From CAYNJF01 sp964351745 (GTDB lineage Bacteria; Pseudomonadota; Gammaproteobacteria; Berkiellales; Berkiellaceae), in contig CAYGPI010000010.1 of the NCBI GenBank assembly GCA_964351745.1, forward strand, positions 1 to 38,093: 38,093 bases of DNA, in the 5' to 3' direction. The notes below the pieces were generated by a model. It was not told the origin of the DNA and did no database searches. It saw nothing but the letters and a program-made list of their open reading frames with translations. Each line of letters starts with the position of its first letter. Position 1 is the stretch's first letter. Shown here piece by piece: positions 8,357-16,399 of the stretch. The position numbers were made by a program, and so were the translations under genes.

Positions 8357-10198
8357 ATGAGTTATCTCTTAGGGGTTTCTTTTGATGTATTAAGCTCACC
8401 AACAATAAAGATACATAAAAACAAAGAAGCCCAATTAAAAAGCAATTCAGGTTGGGGGATAGCTTGGTACCCTAACGATGATTATGCCGCATCTGTCGTC
8501 AAAGATGTGACAAATAGCTCAGCCATCAATTTTTCAAGACTACTTTCTAACTGGGATAATTTTCGATCAACATCTTTTATATTTAAGTTGGTAGACCAGT
8601 CTAAGACATTCACTCAACATAACACGCAACCATTTCATAAAAGCTATGGTGGACAAGATTGGGTTTTTTGTCATAAGGGGACATTAAATAAAGCAGAGTT
8701 TAATGAAGCATTACCAATCCAAGAGGGCACTTTAGATCCTATTGGCACGACCGATAGTGAGTTAGCCTTTTGTCATATTTTGTCAAATCTTCATCATGAA
8801 AAAATAAAAAAACTGATTCATCTCGATTTCACGCTGTTGCACAATTGGTTCCAAAAAATTAATGAATACGGCACCTGTGATTTTGTTTTGTCAGATGGGC
8901 AATCGCTTGCCTTATACAAAGATAAATTCTCTGAGGAGCAGATCTATTATACACGGATCTTACCGCCCCATGATGGTCGACTGTACGCTTCTGAGACAAC
9001 TTCGTTGTTACTTGATAGCGCTGATGATGCTAACAGAGTATGTTTTATTTTCTCTACGACCAAACCAACACAACTTGACGGATGGCAAGTGCTAGAACCT
9101 GGTCAATTAATGGTTGTTAGGCGGGCAGCTATTGTCTGGGATAGCTTAACAAGCACTCTAAATCCAAAACAATCTTCACAAAAGCAAGTGAGGTCGCAGA
9201 TGAGCTTGCAAGACACTCAAACAAAGCCAGAGCTTGTCAATGAGTCTGTTAAGAGTGCTCTCAACATGTATCAATTTCCTTTAAATATAAGGGCGATAGT
9301 TGCTAATGAAGGTGCAGCTCTGCAGTACAGGTCTTTTGAAGTGATTCATAAGTCAGAGTATTTCTACACAAAGCTTATCGATAAAAGTAATCATATTCTT
9401 CGCTTGCAGCCTATCGACGACCAAGTTCAAGAAGTTATTCAATCTACAGTCGATCTATCAATGAATTGTAAAAATGGTGTTTTTGAAGATGTTTTTGGGA
9501 ATCCTTCAATCTATTTGAAAATTGATAAGCCATATAACCAGTTGTCAATCATTAGTCGAAGTATTGTCAAAATTTATCAAAGACCACCAGATGATTACTC
9601 TATGCCTATTCGCATTGCGACGATTCCACTAGTGTGGATGCCTTGGCAGCGACAAATGATGACACCCTATCTTTTGCCCGCAGAGCTGCCTGAATCGCAG
9701 CTTCAAGAGTTAAGTGATTATGCCATGAGCATTGTTGAGAGAAACGACTACAACTTGCTTGAAACGCTTAAAGATATGAATCAACAAATTTTTAATGATT
9801 ATCAATACGAAACGGGCTCAACTAATCTGGAAACGACAGCTTATGATGTTTTTGTCACAAGGAAGGGTGTGTGCCAAGATTTTGCGAATCTTTTTATTTG
9901 CCTGGCTAGACTTTTGAGCATTCCTGCACGATACCGTGTTGGGTATATTTATACTGGGCGTGATTGCCAAAATAAAGAGCAAGGCGATGCTTCTCATGCT
10001 TGGGCTGAAGTATACCTTCCCTATATTGGGTGGCGAGGCTTTGATCCAACCAATGGGTGTGAGGTTAGCCAAGATCATATACGTGTTGCCTGCGGGCGTC
10101 ATTTTAGAGATGCGACCCCAACATCTGGAACGATTTTCTCGGTAGATAGTAAAGAGCAGCTCAAAGTTCACGTGACGGTCAACGAGATTAGCCTATGA
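8357..10198 (+). CDS. Class II glutamine-amidotransferase-like (NTN hydrolase) domain fused to transglutaminase
   Basis: Two domains are fused in 613 residues. Residues 1 to about 265 resemble class II GATases of the YafJ type: MSYLLGVSF at the start, SGWGIAWYP (31-39), FCHKGTLN (104-111) where the family has AHNGTL, and TTDSELAF (131-138). Residues 300 to 613 are a transglutaminase-like domain with Cys506 (GVCQDFAN), His547 (SHAWAEVYLP) and Asp563 (GFDPTNG). The ATG at 8357 is chosen over GTG 8351 because GAGG lies 5 bases before it and because it gives the family N-terminus. In this start, residue 2 is Ser where active GATases expose Cys, and the oxyanion Asn is Lys107. The gene overlaps the next by ATGA. 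The transglutaminase half looks active; the NTN half is altered. Confidence 0.85.
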   Translation: MSYLLGVSFDVLSSPTIKIHKNKEAQLKSNSGWGIAWYPNDDYAASVVKDVTNSSAINFSRLLSNWDNFRSTSFIFKLVDQSKTFTQHNTQPFHKSYGGQDWVFCHKGTLNKAEFNEALPIQEGTLDPIGTTDSELAFCHILSNLHHEKIKKLIHLDFTLLHNWFQKINEYGTCDFVLSDGQSLALYKDKFSEEQIYYTRILPPHDGRLYASETTSLLLDSADDANRVCFIFSTTKPTQLDGWQVLEPGQLMVVRRAAIVWDSLTSTLNPKQSSQKQVRSQMSLQDTQTKPELVNESVKSALNMYQFPLNIRAIVANEGAALQYRSFEVIHKSEYFYTKLIDKSNHILRLQPIDDQVQEVIQSTVDLSMNCKNGVFEDVFGNPSIYLKIDKPYNQLSIISRSIVKIYQRPPDDYSMPIRIATIPLVWMPWQRQMMTPYLLPAELPESQLQELSDYAMSIVERNDYNLLETLKDMNQQIFNDYQYETGSTNLETTAYDVFVTRKGVCQDFANLFICLARLLSIPARYRVGYIYTGRDCQNKEQGDASHAWAEVYLPYIGWRGFDPTNGCEVSQDHIRVACGRHFRDATPTSGTIFSVDSKEQLKVHVTVNEISL

Positions 10199-11622
10199 AT
10201 TTTAATAATTATGATACGCAAAATTTTCATGATGAGTTATTTTTGGATAACAATACGCCACATGCTTCCGTGTTGCCACTCATCAATCATATTAATAGCT
10301 TGCCCATCAAGACATTGCTCCAAAAGCAGCGTTCGGCAGAATTAGCCTTATTACAAATGGGAATCACTTTTAATGTCAGTGGTCATAAACAGGGCGTTGA
10401 GAAAATATTTCCTTTTGATATCTTGCCGCGCATTATTCAAGCTAAAGAGTGGCTAACAGTTGAAAAAGGCTTAAAACAAAGAGCTCTTGCGCTTAACCAA
10501 TTTGTGCATGATATTTACCATGAGCAACGTATTTTAAAAGATAAGGTCATTCCATCTGAGCTAGTTTTCTCCTCTTCCTCTTTTTTAAAGCAGTGCATGG
10601 GAATCAATCCGCCGTTAAAGGTGTGGTCACATATTAGTGGCACCGATCTCATTCGAGATCAACAAGGCGACTTCTTTGTGTTAGAAGATAATATGCGTTG
10701 CCCATCTGGCGTTTCATATGTGCTAGAGAACAGAGCTATCCTTAAGCAAACGCTACCTTGGTCATTTAAGTCAATGAAGGTTAGGCCGGTGGGAGATTAT
10801 CCTGAGCGTTTAATAAGGATGCTTCAATCTATAAGTCCAAATCAACATGATCCAAACATTGTCATTTTAACGCCTGGCGTATGTAATTCTGCTTATTTTG
10901 AGCATTCGTATTTAGCCCAACAGACAGGTATCCAGCTGGTTGAAGGTCGAGATTTGATTGTGATGGATGAGTTTGTCTACATTAAGACGACAGAAGGTCT
11001 AGAGAAAGTTGATGTTATTTATAGACGCATCGATGATGATTTCTTAGATCCATTAGAGTTTAGGAAAGACTCGTTACTAGGGGTTGAAGGATTAATGAAT
11101 GCCTATCGCAAAGGTCATGTCGCTTTGGCGAATGCCCCTGGGGTTGGTATTGCTGATGATAAAGCGATTTATGCTTATGTGCCAGATATCATCAAATACT
11201 ACCTTGATGAAGATGCCATCATTCCTAATGTACAAACTTACTTATGCTATCACAAACCTCATCAAACATATGTATTAAATAATTTAGAAAAACTTGTGAT
11301 TAAGCACGTTAGTATGTCTGGCGGTTATGGTATTTTTATTGGTGATAGGAGCAGTCATGCCGACCGTGAAAATATCAAGGAGGCTTTGCTAAAATCTCCA
11401 AGAGATTATATTGCCCAGCCTATCTTAAGATTGTCACGGTCTCCGACAATCGTCAATAAAAGCATCGAAGGTCGGCATGTTGATTTTAGGCCGTTTATAT
11501 TGAGCGGCAAAGACACCTATGTGATGCCTGGAGGTTTAACGAGAGTTGCTTTGAAAAAGAACTCACTGATTGTCAACTCTTCCCAAGGCGGTGGTAGCAA
11601 GGATACTTGGGTGCTCCAATAA
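10195..11622 (+). CDS. Circularly permuted ATP-grasp protein (COG2308 type, DUF404/DUF407)
   Basis: This 475-residue protein belongs to the circularly permuted ATP-grasp family. Recognisable landmarks are KIFPFDILPRII (about 67-78), the SGTDLIRDQQGDFFVLEDNM stretch with Asp and Asn metal/ATP ligands (about 150-170), RCPSGVSYVLENR, and the later MSGGYGIFIGD and GRHVDFRPFIL regions. ATP-grasp enzymes form amide bonds between carboxylates and amines with ATP; in this family the substrate is not known. The start overlaps the stop of the upstream fusion gene (ATGA), and the alpha-E gene follows 19 bases later. The pair ATP-grasp plus alpha-E is a hallmark neighbourhood, usually with transglutaminases, as here. 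Confidence 0.93.
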   Translation: MNFNNYDTQNFHDELFLDNNTPHASVLPLINHINSLPIKTLLQKQRSAELALLQMGITFNVSGHKQGVEKIFPFDILPRIIQAKEWLTVEKGLKQRALALNQFVHDIYHEQRILKDKVIPSELVFSSSSFLKQCMGINPPLKVWSHISGTDLIRDQQGDFFVLEDNMRCPSGVSYVLENRAILKQTLPWSFKSMKVRPVGDYPERLIRMLQSISPNQHDPNIVILTPGVCNSAYFEHSYLAQQTGIQLVEGRDLIVMDEFVYIKTTEGLEKVDVIYRRIDDDFLDPLEFRKDSLLGVEGLMNAYRKGHVALANAPGVGIADDKAIYAYVPDIIKYYLDEDAIIPNVQTYLCYHKPHQTYVLNNLEKLVIKHVSMSGGYGIFIGDRSSHADRENIKEALLKSPRDYIAQPILRLSRSPTIVNKSIEGRHVDFRPFILSGKDTYVMPGGLTRVALKKNSLIVNSSQGGGSKDTWVLQ

Positions 11623-11641
11623 CATAAAAAGGAAATGAATC

Positions 11642-12625
11642 ATGTTATGCCGGGTCGCAGATGCATTGTTTTGGATGAATGCGTATATTGAGCGCGCTGA
11701 AAATATTGCTCGTTTAATCCATGTTAACATGAATTTAACACTGGATTTGTTTCTAGACGCTGAAGATAATCGCTGGATGCCTTTAGTCATAGCCTCTGGC
11801 GATAATGATGACTTTACTAGTAGATATCAAGAGTTTACAGAAGAAAACGTTATATTCTTTTTGACGTTTGATCCAAAAAATCCTAATTCGATCTTATCTT
11901 GTGTTCATTTGGCAAGAGAGAATGCAAGAACAGTTCGTGATATTATTTCGACTGAACTATGGGAGCAAGTCAATAACTGCTATCTCATGGTTCAGTCTTT
12001 TGCAAGAAAGAAAAATATTGAGAATTTAAATCATTTCTTTAAAAAAATCATTATGGAAAGTCATTTGTTCGCAGGGATAGCAGAAGCTACGATGTTGCAT
12101 AATGAAGGTATGATGCTGGGGCATATAGGCAGAAAGCTAGAGCGCGCTGATAAAACAGCACGGTTTCTTGATGTGAAATATTTTATGTTGCTATCTTCAT
12201 CTGAAGAAATTGACTCGCCTTACGATACGCTTCAATGGGGTGCTTTGTTAAAATCTATAAGTGCTTTTGAGATGTTTAAAAAGAAGTATAAAAAGTTTAC
12301 ATCAAAGAATATTGTGGCATTTCTATTATTTGATGATTCATTCCCACGATCAGTCTCTCATTGTTTAAAATCATCAAGAGATGCCTTGGTTTCGATGCAA
12401 GATAGTTTGAAAGGTGGAGAAGTTGTTGCGGTAGAAGCCAAAGAGCTTTGTGCATGGTTTTCAAAGGCTAATGTGGATATTGTCATGGGCAAGGCCATGC
12501 ATCAATTTATAGATGAAACACAATTAAGGTTAAACGACTTGGTTCAGACGATGACCCATTCTTTTTTCAATTATTCTATGATAAATAGTCCTGAAAAATC
12601 TTCTACATTAAGAAAAAGATTCTAA
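11642..12625 (+). CDS. Alpha-E domain protein (COG2307, DUF403)
   Basis: The 327 residues match the alpha-E family, an all-helical domain rich in conserved Glu and Arg that always travels with the circularly permuted ATP-grasp. Signature segments seen are MLCRVADALFWMNAYIERAE at the start, LARENARTVRDIISTELWEQ in the middle, and GHIGRKLERADKTARFLDV. A clear ribosome binding site AAGGAA precedes ATG 11642. It is the last gene of the three-gene operon starting at 8357. The role is not established; it is thought to assist or scaffold the ATP-grasp ligase. A T-rich stretch follows the stop but the stem before it is poor. Confidence 0.92.
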   Translation: MLCRVADALFWMNAYIERAENIARLIHVNMNLTLDLFLDAEDNRWMPLVIASGDNDDFTSRYQEFTEENVIFFLTFDPKNPNSILSCVHLARENARTVRDIISTELWEQVNNCYLMVQSFARKKNIENLNHFFKKIIMESHLFAGIAEATMLHNEGMMLGHIGRKLERADKTARFLDVKYFMLLSSSEEIDSPYDTLQWGALLKSISAFEMFKKKYKKFTSKNIVAFLLFDDSFPRSVSHCLKSSRDALVSMQDSLKGGEVVAVEAKELCAWFSKANVDIVMGKAMHQFIDETQLRLNDLVQTMTHSFFNYSMINSPEKSSTLRKRF

Positions 12626-12743
12626 TTTTTTTTATGTGATCTGCTCGAGGTCGATTGTAGATTGATCTAGTTGTTTATAAATTAACCTAAATAGTTGGTT
12701 TGTTGAATATTGTGAAATTAATGAAACAATCAGAAAAGGCACA

Positions 12744-12788
12744 AAGTCATTGATTCAAGGTTTATACTCATGCTTGAATTAATGATTT
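12744..12788. promoter_or_regulatory. Large near-perfect inverted repeat before the DUF3298 gene
   Basis: The arm AAGTCATTGATTCAAG (12744-12759) and the arm CTTGAATTAATGATTT (12773-12788) can pair over 16 positions with two G.U pairs, around a 13-base spacer that contains TATACT, a good -10 sequence. It ends 2 bases before the AGAGG ribosome binding site (12791-12795). It could be an operator around a -10 element or a 5'-UTR hairpin. No -35 match is placed at 17 bases from TATACT. Confidence 0.55.
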
Positions 12789-12801
12789 AAAGAGGCTCTT
12801 G

Positions 12802-13956
12802 ATGTTTCGTCAATTCTTTTTCTTCGGACTGATCTTATTACCAATAAGCTTAGTTCATGCTGCTGCCTGTGATCTTGATGCAAATGGTAAGGCTCTTATC
12901 GAAGGAGATCAGGTTTTATCTCAGATGCATTCAAAACTAGTGAAGCATGTTGGCTCTGACTCGCAAGATTGTGAGTACCTAGATCAAGTAAATAGTCAGA
13001 TAAAGACGTATTCAGCAGATCAAAATAGTGTCTCTCCTTTTAAGCAGTGTGATATGAAGCGAGAGATTGCTCTAAGTTATATGCAAGCTTTCAATCGCTA
13101 TTTAGAGCGAGAATGCTTAGATATGGATTGCTCACCCATGAAGCAGGATTTGGAAGCATCCAGCTGGATTGGTACTTTAGGTGATCATATCTTCTTTTAT
13201 GAAGATTCACTGAGATCATCTCATGAAATCTTTAAAACATCTCAAGAGACTTTTAGTCGTTGGATCATAGAAGGGCGCAGTCCTTTTTCAGGTTGTGCTG
13301 AGCTTTCAGTTGATCTTATCTACGCAGGAGCACCATTTAAAGATAGTGATGATGCTTTAAACTTGCTTTTAGATAAAGGTCTCAAGCAAGATATTTTAGA
13401 TTTAAAGTATCATCGCATACCGCTTCAAGCTTTCTGGGCAAATTTGCGCTCATCGGATGGTGAGCCCGCAGTGACTGTTAATGTTCACCAATCTGTGATG
13501 TTTAAGAGTTACGGAATAATCAGCATAGAAACAGAAATGCTAACAGACTTTGGAGGTGCCCACCCAAGCCACGAGTTATCTATGCAGAATATTGATCTTG
13601 GCAAAAAAAGAGCCATACGACTAGACGATATTTTTGATGAGACAAAACAACAAGCCTTAGTTGCTGCTGTTAAAAATCAACTCTTTCAATGGGCTAAACA
13701 GACGTATCCAGAGCAAGACAATCCCTTTAACTTTGATCTTAATCAAGTACCAAAAGACAGCAAGCATTGGGTGGACGAACAAGGATTTTACATCAGTGAT
13801 CAGTTTCAAATTAATGAGGCAGGTATCGTTTTTTTATACCCTAAATACCAAATTGCACCAGGCTACATGGGCATGATAAAAGTTAAACTTGATTATCGAG
13901 AGTTGGATTCCTTTATTAAGATAGACTCTGTGCTTAGCAGTATGCTAAATGAGTAA
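12802..13956 (+). CDS. Exported DUF3298 (RsiV/PdaC C-terminal-like) protein
   Basis: The protein has 384 residues from ATG 12802, chosen over TTG 12799 because AGAGG sits 6 bases upstream. It begins with the signal peptide MFRQFFFFGLILLPISLVHA followed by A-A-C-D; the Cys after the cleavage site is a poor lipobox. The N-terminal half is Cys-rich and resembles the lysozyme-inhibitor-LprI style of helical domain (CEYLDQ, CDMKREIALSYMQAFNRYLERECL), which is tentative. The C-terminal 170 residues match DUF3298: DFGGAHPSHELS, then AIRLDDIFDE, then GIVFLYPKYQIAPGYMGMIKV. In the anti-sigma factor RsiV this domain binds lysozyme. Likely periplasmic. Monocistronic. Role here, perhaps host-lysozyme interaction or envelope sensing, is inference. 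Confidence 0.8.
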   Translation: MFRQFFFFGLILLPISLVHAAACDLDANGKALIEGDQVLSQMHSKLVKHVGSDSQDCEYLDQVNSQIKTYSADQNSVSPFKQCDMKREIALSYMQAFNRYLERECLDMDCSPMKQDLEASSWIGTLGDHIFFYEDSLRSSHEIFKTSQETFSRWIIEGRSPFSGCAELSVDLIYAGAPFKDSDDALNLLLDKGLKQDILDLKYHRIPLQAFWANLRSSDGEPAVTVNVHQSVMFKSYGIISIETEMLTDFGGAHPSHELSMQNIDLGKKRAIRLDDIFDETKQQALVAAVKNQLFQWAKQTYPEQDNPFNFDLNQVPKDSKHWVDEQGFYISDQFQINEAGIVFLYPKYQIAPGYMGMIKVKLDYRELDSFIKIDSVLSSMLNE

Positions 13957-14006
13957 TGGAATCAATCGTGGTTGGAGATTGATTGGATCGTATACTTAAG
14001 AAATCA

Positions 14007-14040
14007 AACTACCCTTCCATGGGTAGTTGCACTTCAACTA
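14007..14040. terminator. Overlapping alternative hairpins between convergent genes, possible bidirectional terminator
   Basis: AACTACCC (14007-14014) and GGGTAGTT (14021-14028) form a perfect 8-bp stem with a 6-base loop. TAGTTG (14024-14029) can instead pair with CAACTA (14035-14040). The two stems share bases and exclude each other. They lie between the convergent DUF3298 gene and the small membrane protein gene, so transcription termination is the simplest reading; T-runs are weak (TGATTTCTT on the minus side). Confidence 0.45.
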
Positions 14041-14044
14041 GCTA

Positions 14045-14326
14045 TTATTGCACTTTTTTAAGGTGCTTTTTAGCTTCGACGAGATCGCTATCTGACATTA
14101 AGTCAGTCAGTTTTAGGTCAGGTTTAGTCACTTCTTTGCTAGGCGCGTGTCTTTCATCATGAGTGTCAAGCGTTGAGCTTCCAGGCGCTGGAGGCTGAGC
14201 AACAAAAGCTGATTTTCTTGATGTGCAGCAGTATAGGGCACTAAAAGTAACCATAGCAGCGCCACCTAGCGCGACAGCTGCCGTGGTAGGGTTTTCAGAT
14301 AGTAAATCAAGCAAGTCATTTATCAT
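14045..14326 (-). CDS. Small single-span membrane protein, unknown
   Basis: Ninety-three residues. I do not recognise a family. Residues about 13-33 (TTAAVALGGAAMVTFSALYC) form one transmembrane helix preceded by an acidic N-terminus and followed by CCTSRK, giving a likely inside-positive C-terminal side. The tail is Pro/Ser-rich and then charged, ending KKHLKKVQ. The ribosome binding site AGGAAG stands 5 bases before ATG, which supports a real gene. It is divergent from the gene at 14577 across a 250-bp gap rich in inverted repeats. Adjacent cysteines Cys33-Cys34 at the membrane edge could be acylated or disulfide bonded, but this is speculation. Confidence 0.65.
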   Translation of the reverse strand: MINDLLDLLSENPTTAAVALGGAAMVTFSALYCCTSRKSAFVAQPPAPGSSTLDTHDERHAPSKEVTKPDLKLTDLMSDSDLVEAKKHLKKVQ

Positions 14327-14576
14327 GGTATCTTCCTAGTTTGTTAAAAGTTGTCACTATAAAGTCGAGGGAATTCTATGAGAAAGCGAAAGCTTTGTAA
14401 ACTAGAGTTGCCTACCTAAAGATCGCTGTTTTTGATGAAAATTTCATGATAAGTGGTCCTGCACGTGATCTATCCATTTGAAAATGAAGTCATTTTTATT
14501 TTGAACTTTTCAAAGCACCACTTGTCCTAAGGTTGTAACCGTCAATTAATTTTGTTAATAAATTGGGAGAATGATT
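14327..14576. other. 250-bp divergent intergenic region with nested inverted repeats
   Basis: No gene is seen here. The region holds an outer stem ATAAGTGGT (14449-14457) with ACCACTTGT (14517-14525), one G.U pair, and inside it TTTGAAAA (14477-14484) with TTTTCAAA (14507-14514). A smaller AAAATGA-AG-TCATTTT repeat (14481-14496) competes with the inner stem. The palindrome TGAAAATTTCA lies at about 14434-14444. If transcribed toward the gene at 14577, this would be a structured leader of about 75 bases ending about 50 bases before the start codon. Confidence 0.5.
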
Positions 14577-14906
14577 ATGGCGACTTCAGGACCACTTGAA
14601 ACAGTTGATAAAGCACTGGCTGAAATTGAAAAGCACACTTTTACCACAAGGCAAAAAGGGATGATTGAAGGAATGATGGCTTCTTGGGATGATCGAGATG
14701 ATCTAACAGATGGCGAAGAAAAAGCGCTTTTTGCTGAGTTTGGCACTAACTATGCTCTAGGTGGAGCTCTTTATAGCTTGATTAAAACAGCAGAAGACTC
14801 AGGTCATGATGATCTGATTGATCAACAAATTAAGCAAAAAATACAGGCCTCAATGGCAAGGTGGCAAACAGAAGATCCAAAACCTTCAAGTAGTTATCGT
14901 AAGTAA
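14577..14906 (+). CDS. Small soluble protein, unknown
   Basis: The product is 109 residues from ATG 14577. The upstream ATG at 14571 is in frame, but the GGGAGA ribosome binding site touches it directly, while it is 6 bases before 14577, so 14577 is preferred. I do not recognise a family. The sequence is helical and acidic, with no signal peptide or membrane span. Motifs seen: MIEGMMASWDDRDDLTDGEE in the middle and QIKQKIQASMARWQ near the end, with a short Ser/Pro/Lys tail. A very strong intrinsic terminator follows at 14922-14951. The structured 250-bp leader region upstream suggests regulated expression. Confidence 0.7.
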   Translation: MATSGPLETVDKALAEIEKHTFTTRQKGMIEGMMASWDDRDDLTDGEEKALFAEFGTNYALGGALYSLIKTAEDSGHDDLIDQQIKQKIQASMARWQTEDPKPSSSYRK

Positions 14907-14921
14907 TTCAATGCTATGGTT

Positions 14922-14951
14922 AAAGGGCTAGTTAAAACTAGCCCTTTTTTT
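14922..14951 (+). terminator. Strong rho-independent terminator
   Basis: GGGCTAGTT (14925-14933), a 2-base AA loop region, and AACTAGCCC (14936-14944) form a perfect 9-bp stem, extended by AAA/TTT, followed by seven T (14945-14951). It ends the small gene at 14577. On the minus strand the same stem follows gatB and is trailed by TTT, so it may serve both convergent genes. Confidence 0.9.
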
Positions 14952-16386
14952 ATTTATCGAGTTTAGATTTAAGTAAATCATTGATTTGCTTAGGATTTGC
15001 TTTTCCTTGAGTGGCTTTCATGGTTTGACCTACGAAGAAGCCAAAAAGCTTATCTTTTCCACTGCGGTATTGCTCAACTTGCCCTGGATTGTTAGCAATG
15101 ATGTCATCAATGATTTTTTCAATCATCGAATTATCCGTGACTTGCTTAAGATCTTTTTCTTCAATGATTTTGTCAGGTGCTTCGCCACTAGACCACATAG
15201 CTTCAAACACAACCTTTGCAATTTTGCCTGAGATAGTTTCATCATGAATTCTCTCAATCAGTTGACCTAGATTCTCAGCCGACACAGGGGATTTACTTAG
15301 ATCTAAATGCTCTTTGTTAAGAGCGGCTAAGAGCTCTCCTGTGACCCAGTTAGTCACCAATTTTGGCTCTGATTGGCCTGCCGCTTTTAAAGTGGCTTCA
15401 AAGAAATCAGCAAGCTCTTTAGAAGCGGTTAAAACTCCAGCATCATATTCACTGAGCTTTAAAGTTTCCATAAACCGAGCTTTCTTTTGTGGTGGTAGTT
15501 CTGGCAGCGTCTTTTTCACTTCTTCGATATATTTTTGATCTAAAACAACAGGCAAAAGATCAGGATCTGGGAAATAACGATAGTCGTTGGCTTCCTCTTT
15601 AGCACGCATGGGTCTTGTTTCGTTTTTGCCTGGGTCGTAGAGGCGCGTTTGTTGGATAACGGTGCCGCCATTCTCAATTAATTCAATTTGTCGCTCAACT
15701 TCATAGTTGATAGCTTGCTCGACAAATTTAAAAGAGTTGATGTTTTTCATCTCGGTTCGGGTCCCAAATTCTTTTTGGCCCACAGGTCTGACTGAAACGT
15801 TCGCGTCACAACGAAACGAACCTTCTTGCATATTACCGTCACAAATCTCAAGATAGCGCACTAAGGCATGCAATGTCTTTAAGTACGCCACCGCTTCTTG
15901 AGCGCTGCGCATATCTGGCTCAGAAACAATTTCTAAAAGTGGCGTGCCTGCCCGATTTAAATCAACGCCTGTCAAACCATCAAAGTCTTCATGAAGAGAT
16001 TTACCAGCATCTTCTTCAAGATGAGCTCTGGTGATCCCGATGCGTTTGGTTTGACCATCGACTTGAATGTCTAGGAAGCCATCGTGAACGATGGGTAGTT
16101 CAAATTGTGAGATTTGATAACCTTTTGGCAAATCCGGGTAAAAATAATTTTTGCGCGCAAAGACGGATTCTTTAGCGATGGTGCAGCCAGTGGCTAAGCC
16201 TAACTTGACAGCTTTTTGGACGACCTCTTTATTGAGCACAGGTAAAACACCAGGCATGCCTAAGTCGATGGCACAAGCTTGTGTGTTAGGCGCTGCGCCA
16301 TAAGCGGTTGCAGCACCCGAAAAAATTTTTGATTTGGTGTTGAGTTGCGCATGCACCTCAAGCCCAATCACAGTTTCCCATTGCAT
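14950..16386 (-). CDS. gatB: Asp-tRNA(Asn)/Glu-tRNA(Gln) amidotransferase subunit B
   Basis: GatB binds the misacylated Glu-tRNA(Gln) or Asp-tRNA(Asn) and phosphorylates the side-chain carboxylate before amidation. The start used is ATG 16386 (MQWETVIGLEVHAQLNTKSK), the family N-terminus, with AGGAGA 5 bases upstream; a longer upstream in-frame extension that overlaps gatA is rejected. The 478 residues match the family. Seen in order: GLEVHAQL near residue 8, RKNYFYPDLPKGYQISQ, the HLEEDAGKS motif, then TEMKNINSF, and a C-terminal YqeY-like helical tail with FFVGQTMKATQGKANP. Last gene of the gatCAB operon, 13 bases after gatA. Confidence 0.97.
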   Translation of the reverse strand: MQWETVIGLEVHAQLNTKSKIFSGAATAYGAAPNTQACAIDLGMPGVLPVLNKEVVQKAVKLGLATGCTIAKESVFARKNYFYPDLPKGYQISQFELPIVHDGFLDIQVDGQTKRIGITRAHLEEDAGKSLHEDFDGLTGVDLNRAGTPLLEIVSEPDMRSAQEAVAYLKTLHALVRYLEICDGNMQEGSFRCDANVSVRPVGQKEFGTRTEMKNINSFKFVEQAINYEVERQIELIENGGTVIQQTRLYDPGKNETRPMRAKEEANDYRYFPDPDLLPVVLDQKYIEEVKKTLPELPPQKKARFMETLKLSEYDAGVLTASKELADFFEATLKAAGQSEPKLVTNWVTGELLAALNKEHLDLSKSPVSAENLGQLIERIHDETISGKIAKVVFEAMWSSGEAPDKIIEEKDLKQVTDNSMIEKIIDDIIANNPGQVEQYRSGKDKLFGFFVGQTMKATQGKANPKQINDLLKSKLDK

Positions 16387-16399
16387 ATCTCTCTCCTGC

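Noticed and set aside
9818..10171. Minus-strand open frame within the transglutaminase domain
   Set aside because: It lies opposite the catalytic Cys/His/Asp region of a well-supported gene and shows no recognisable protein features.
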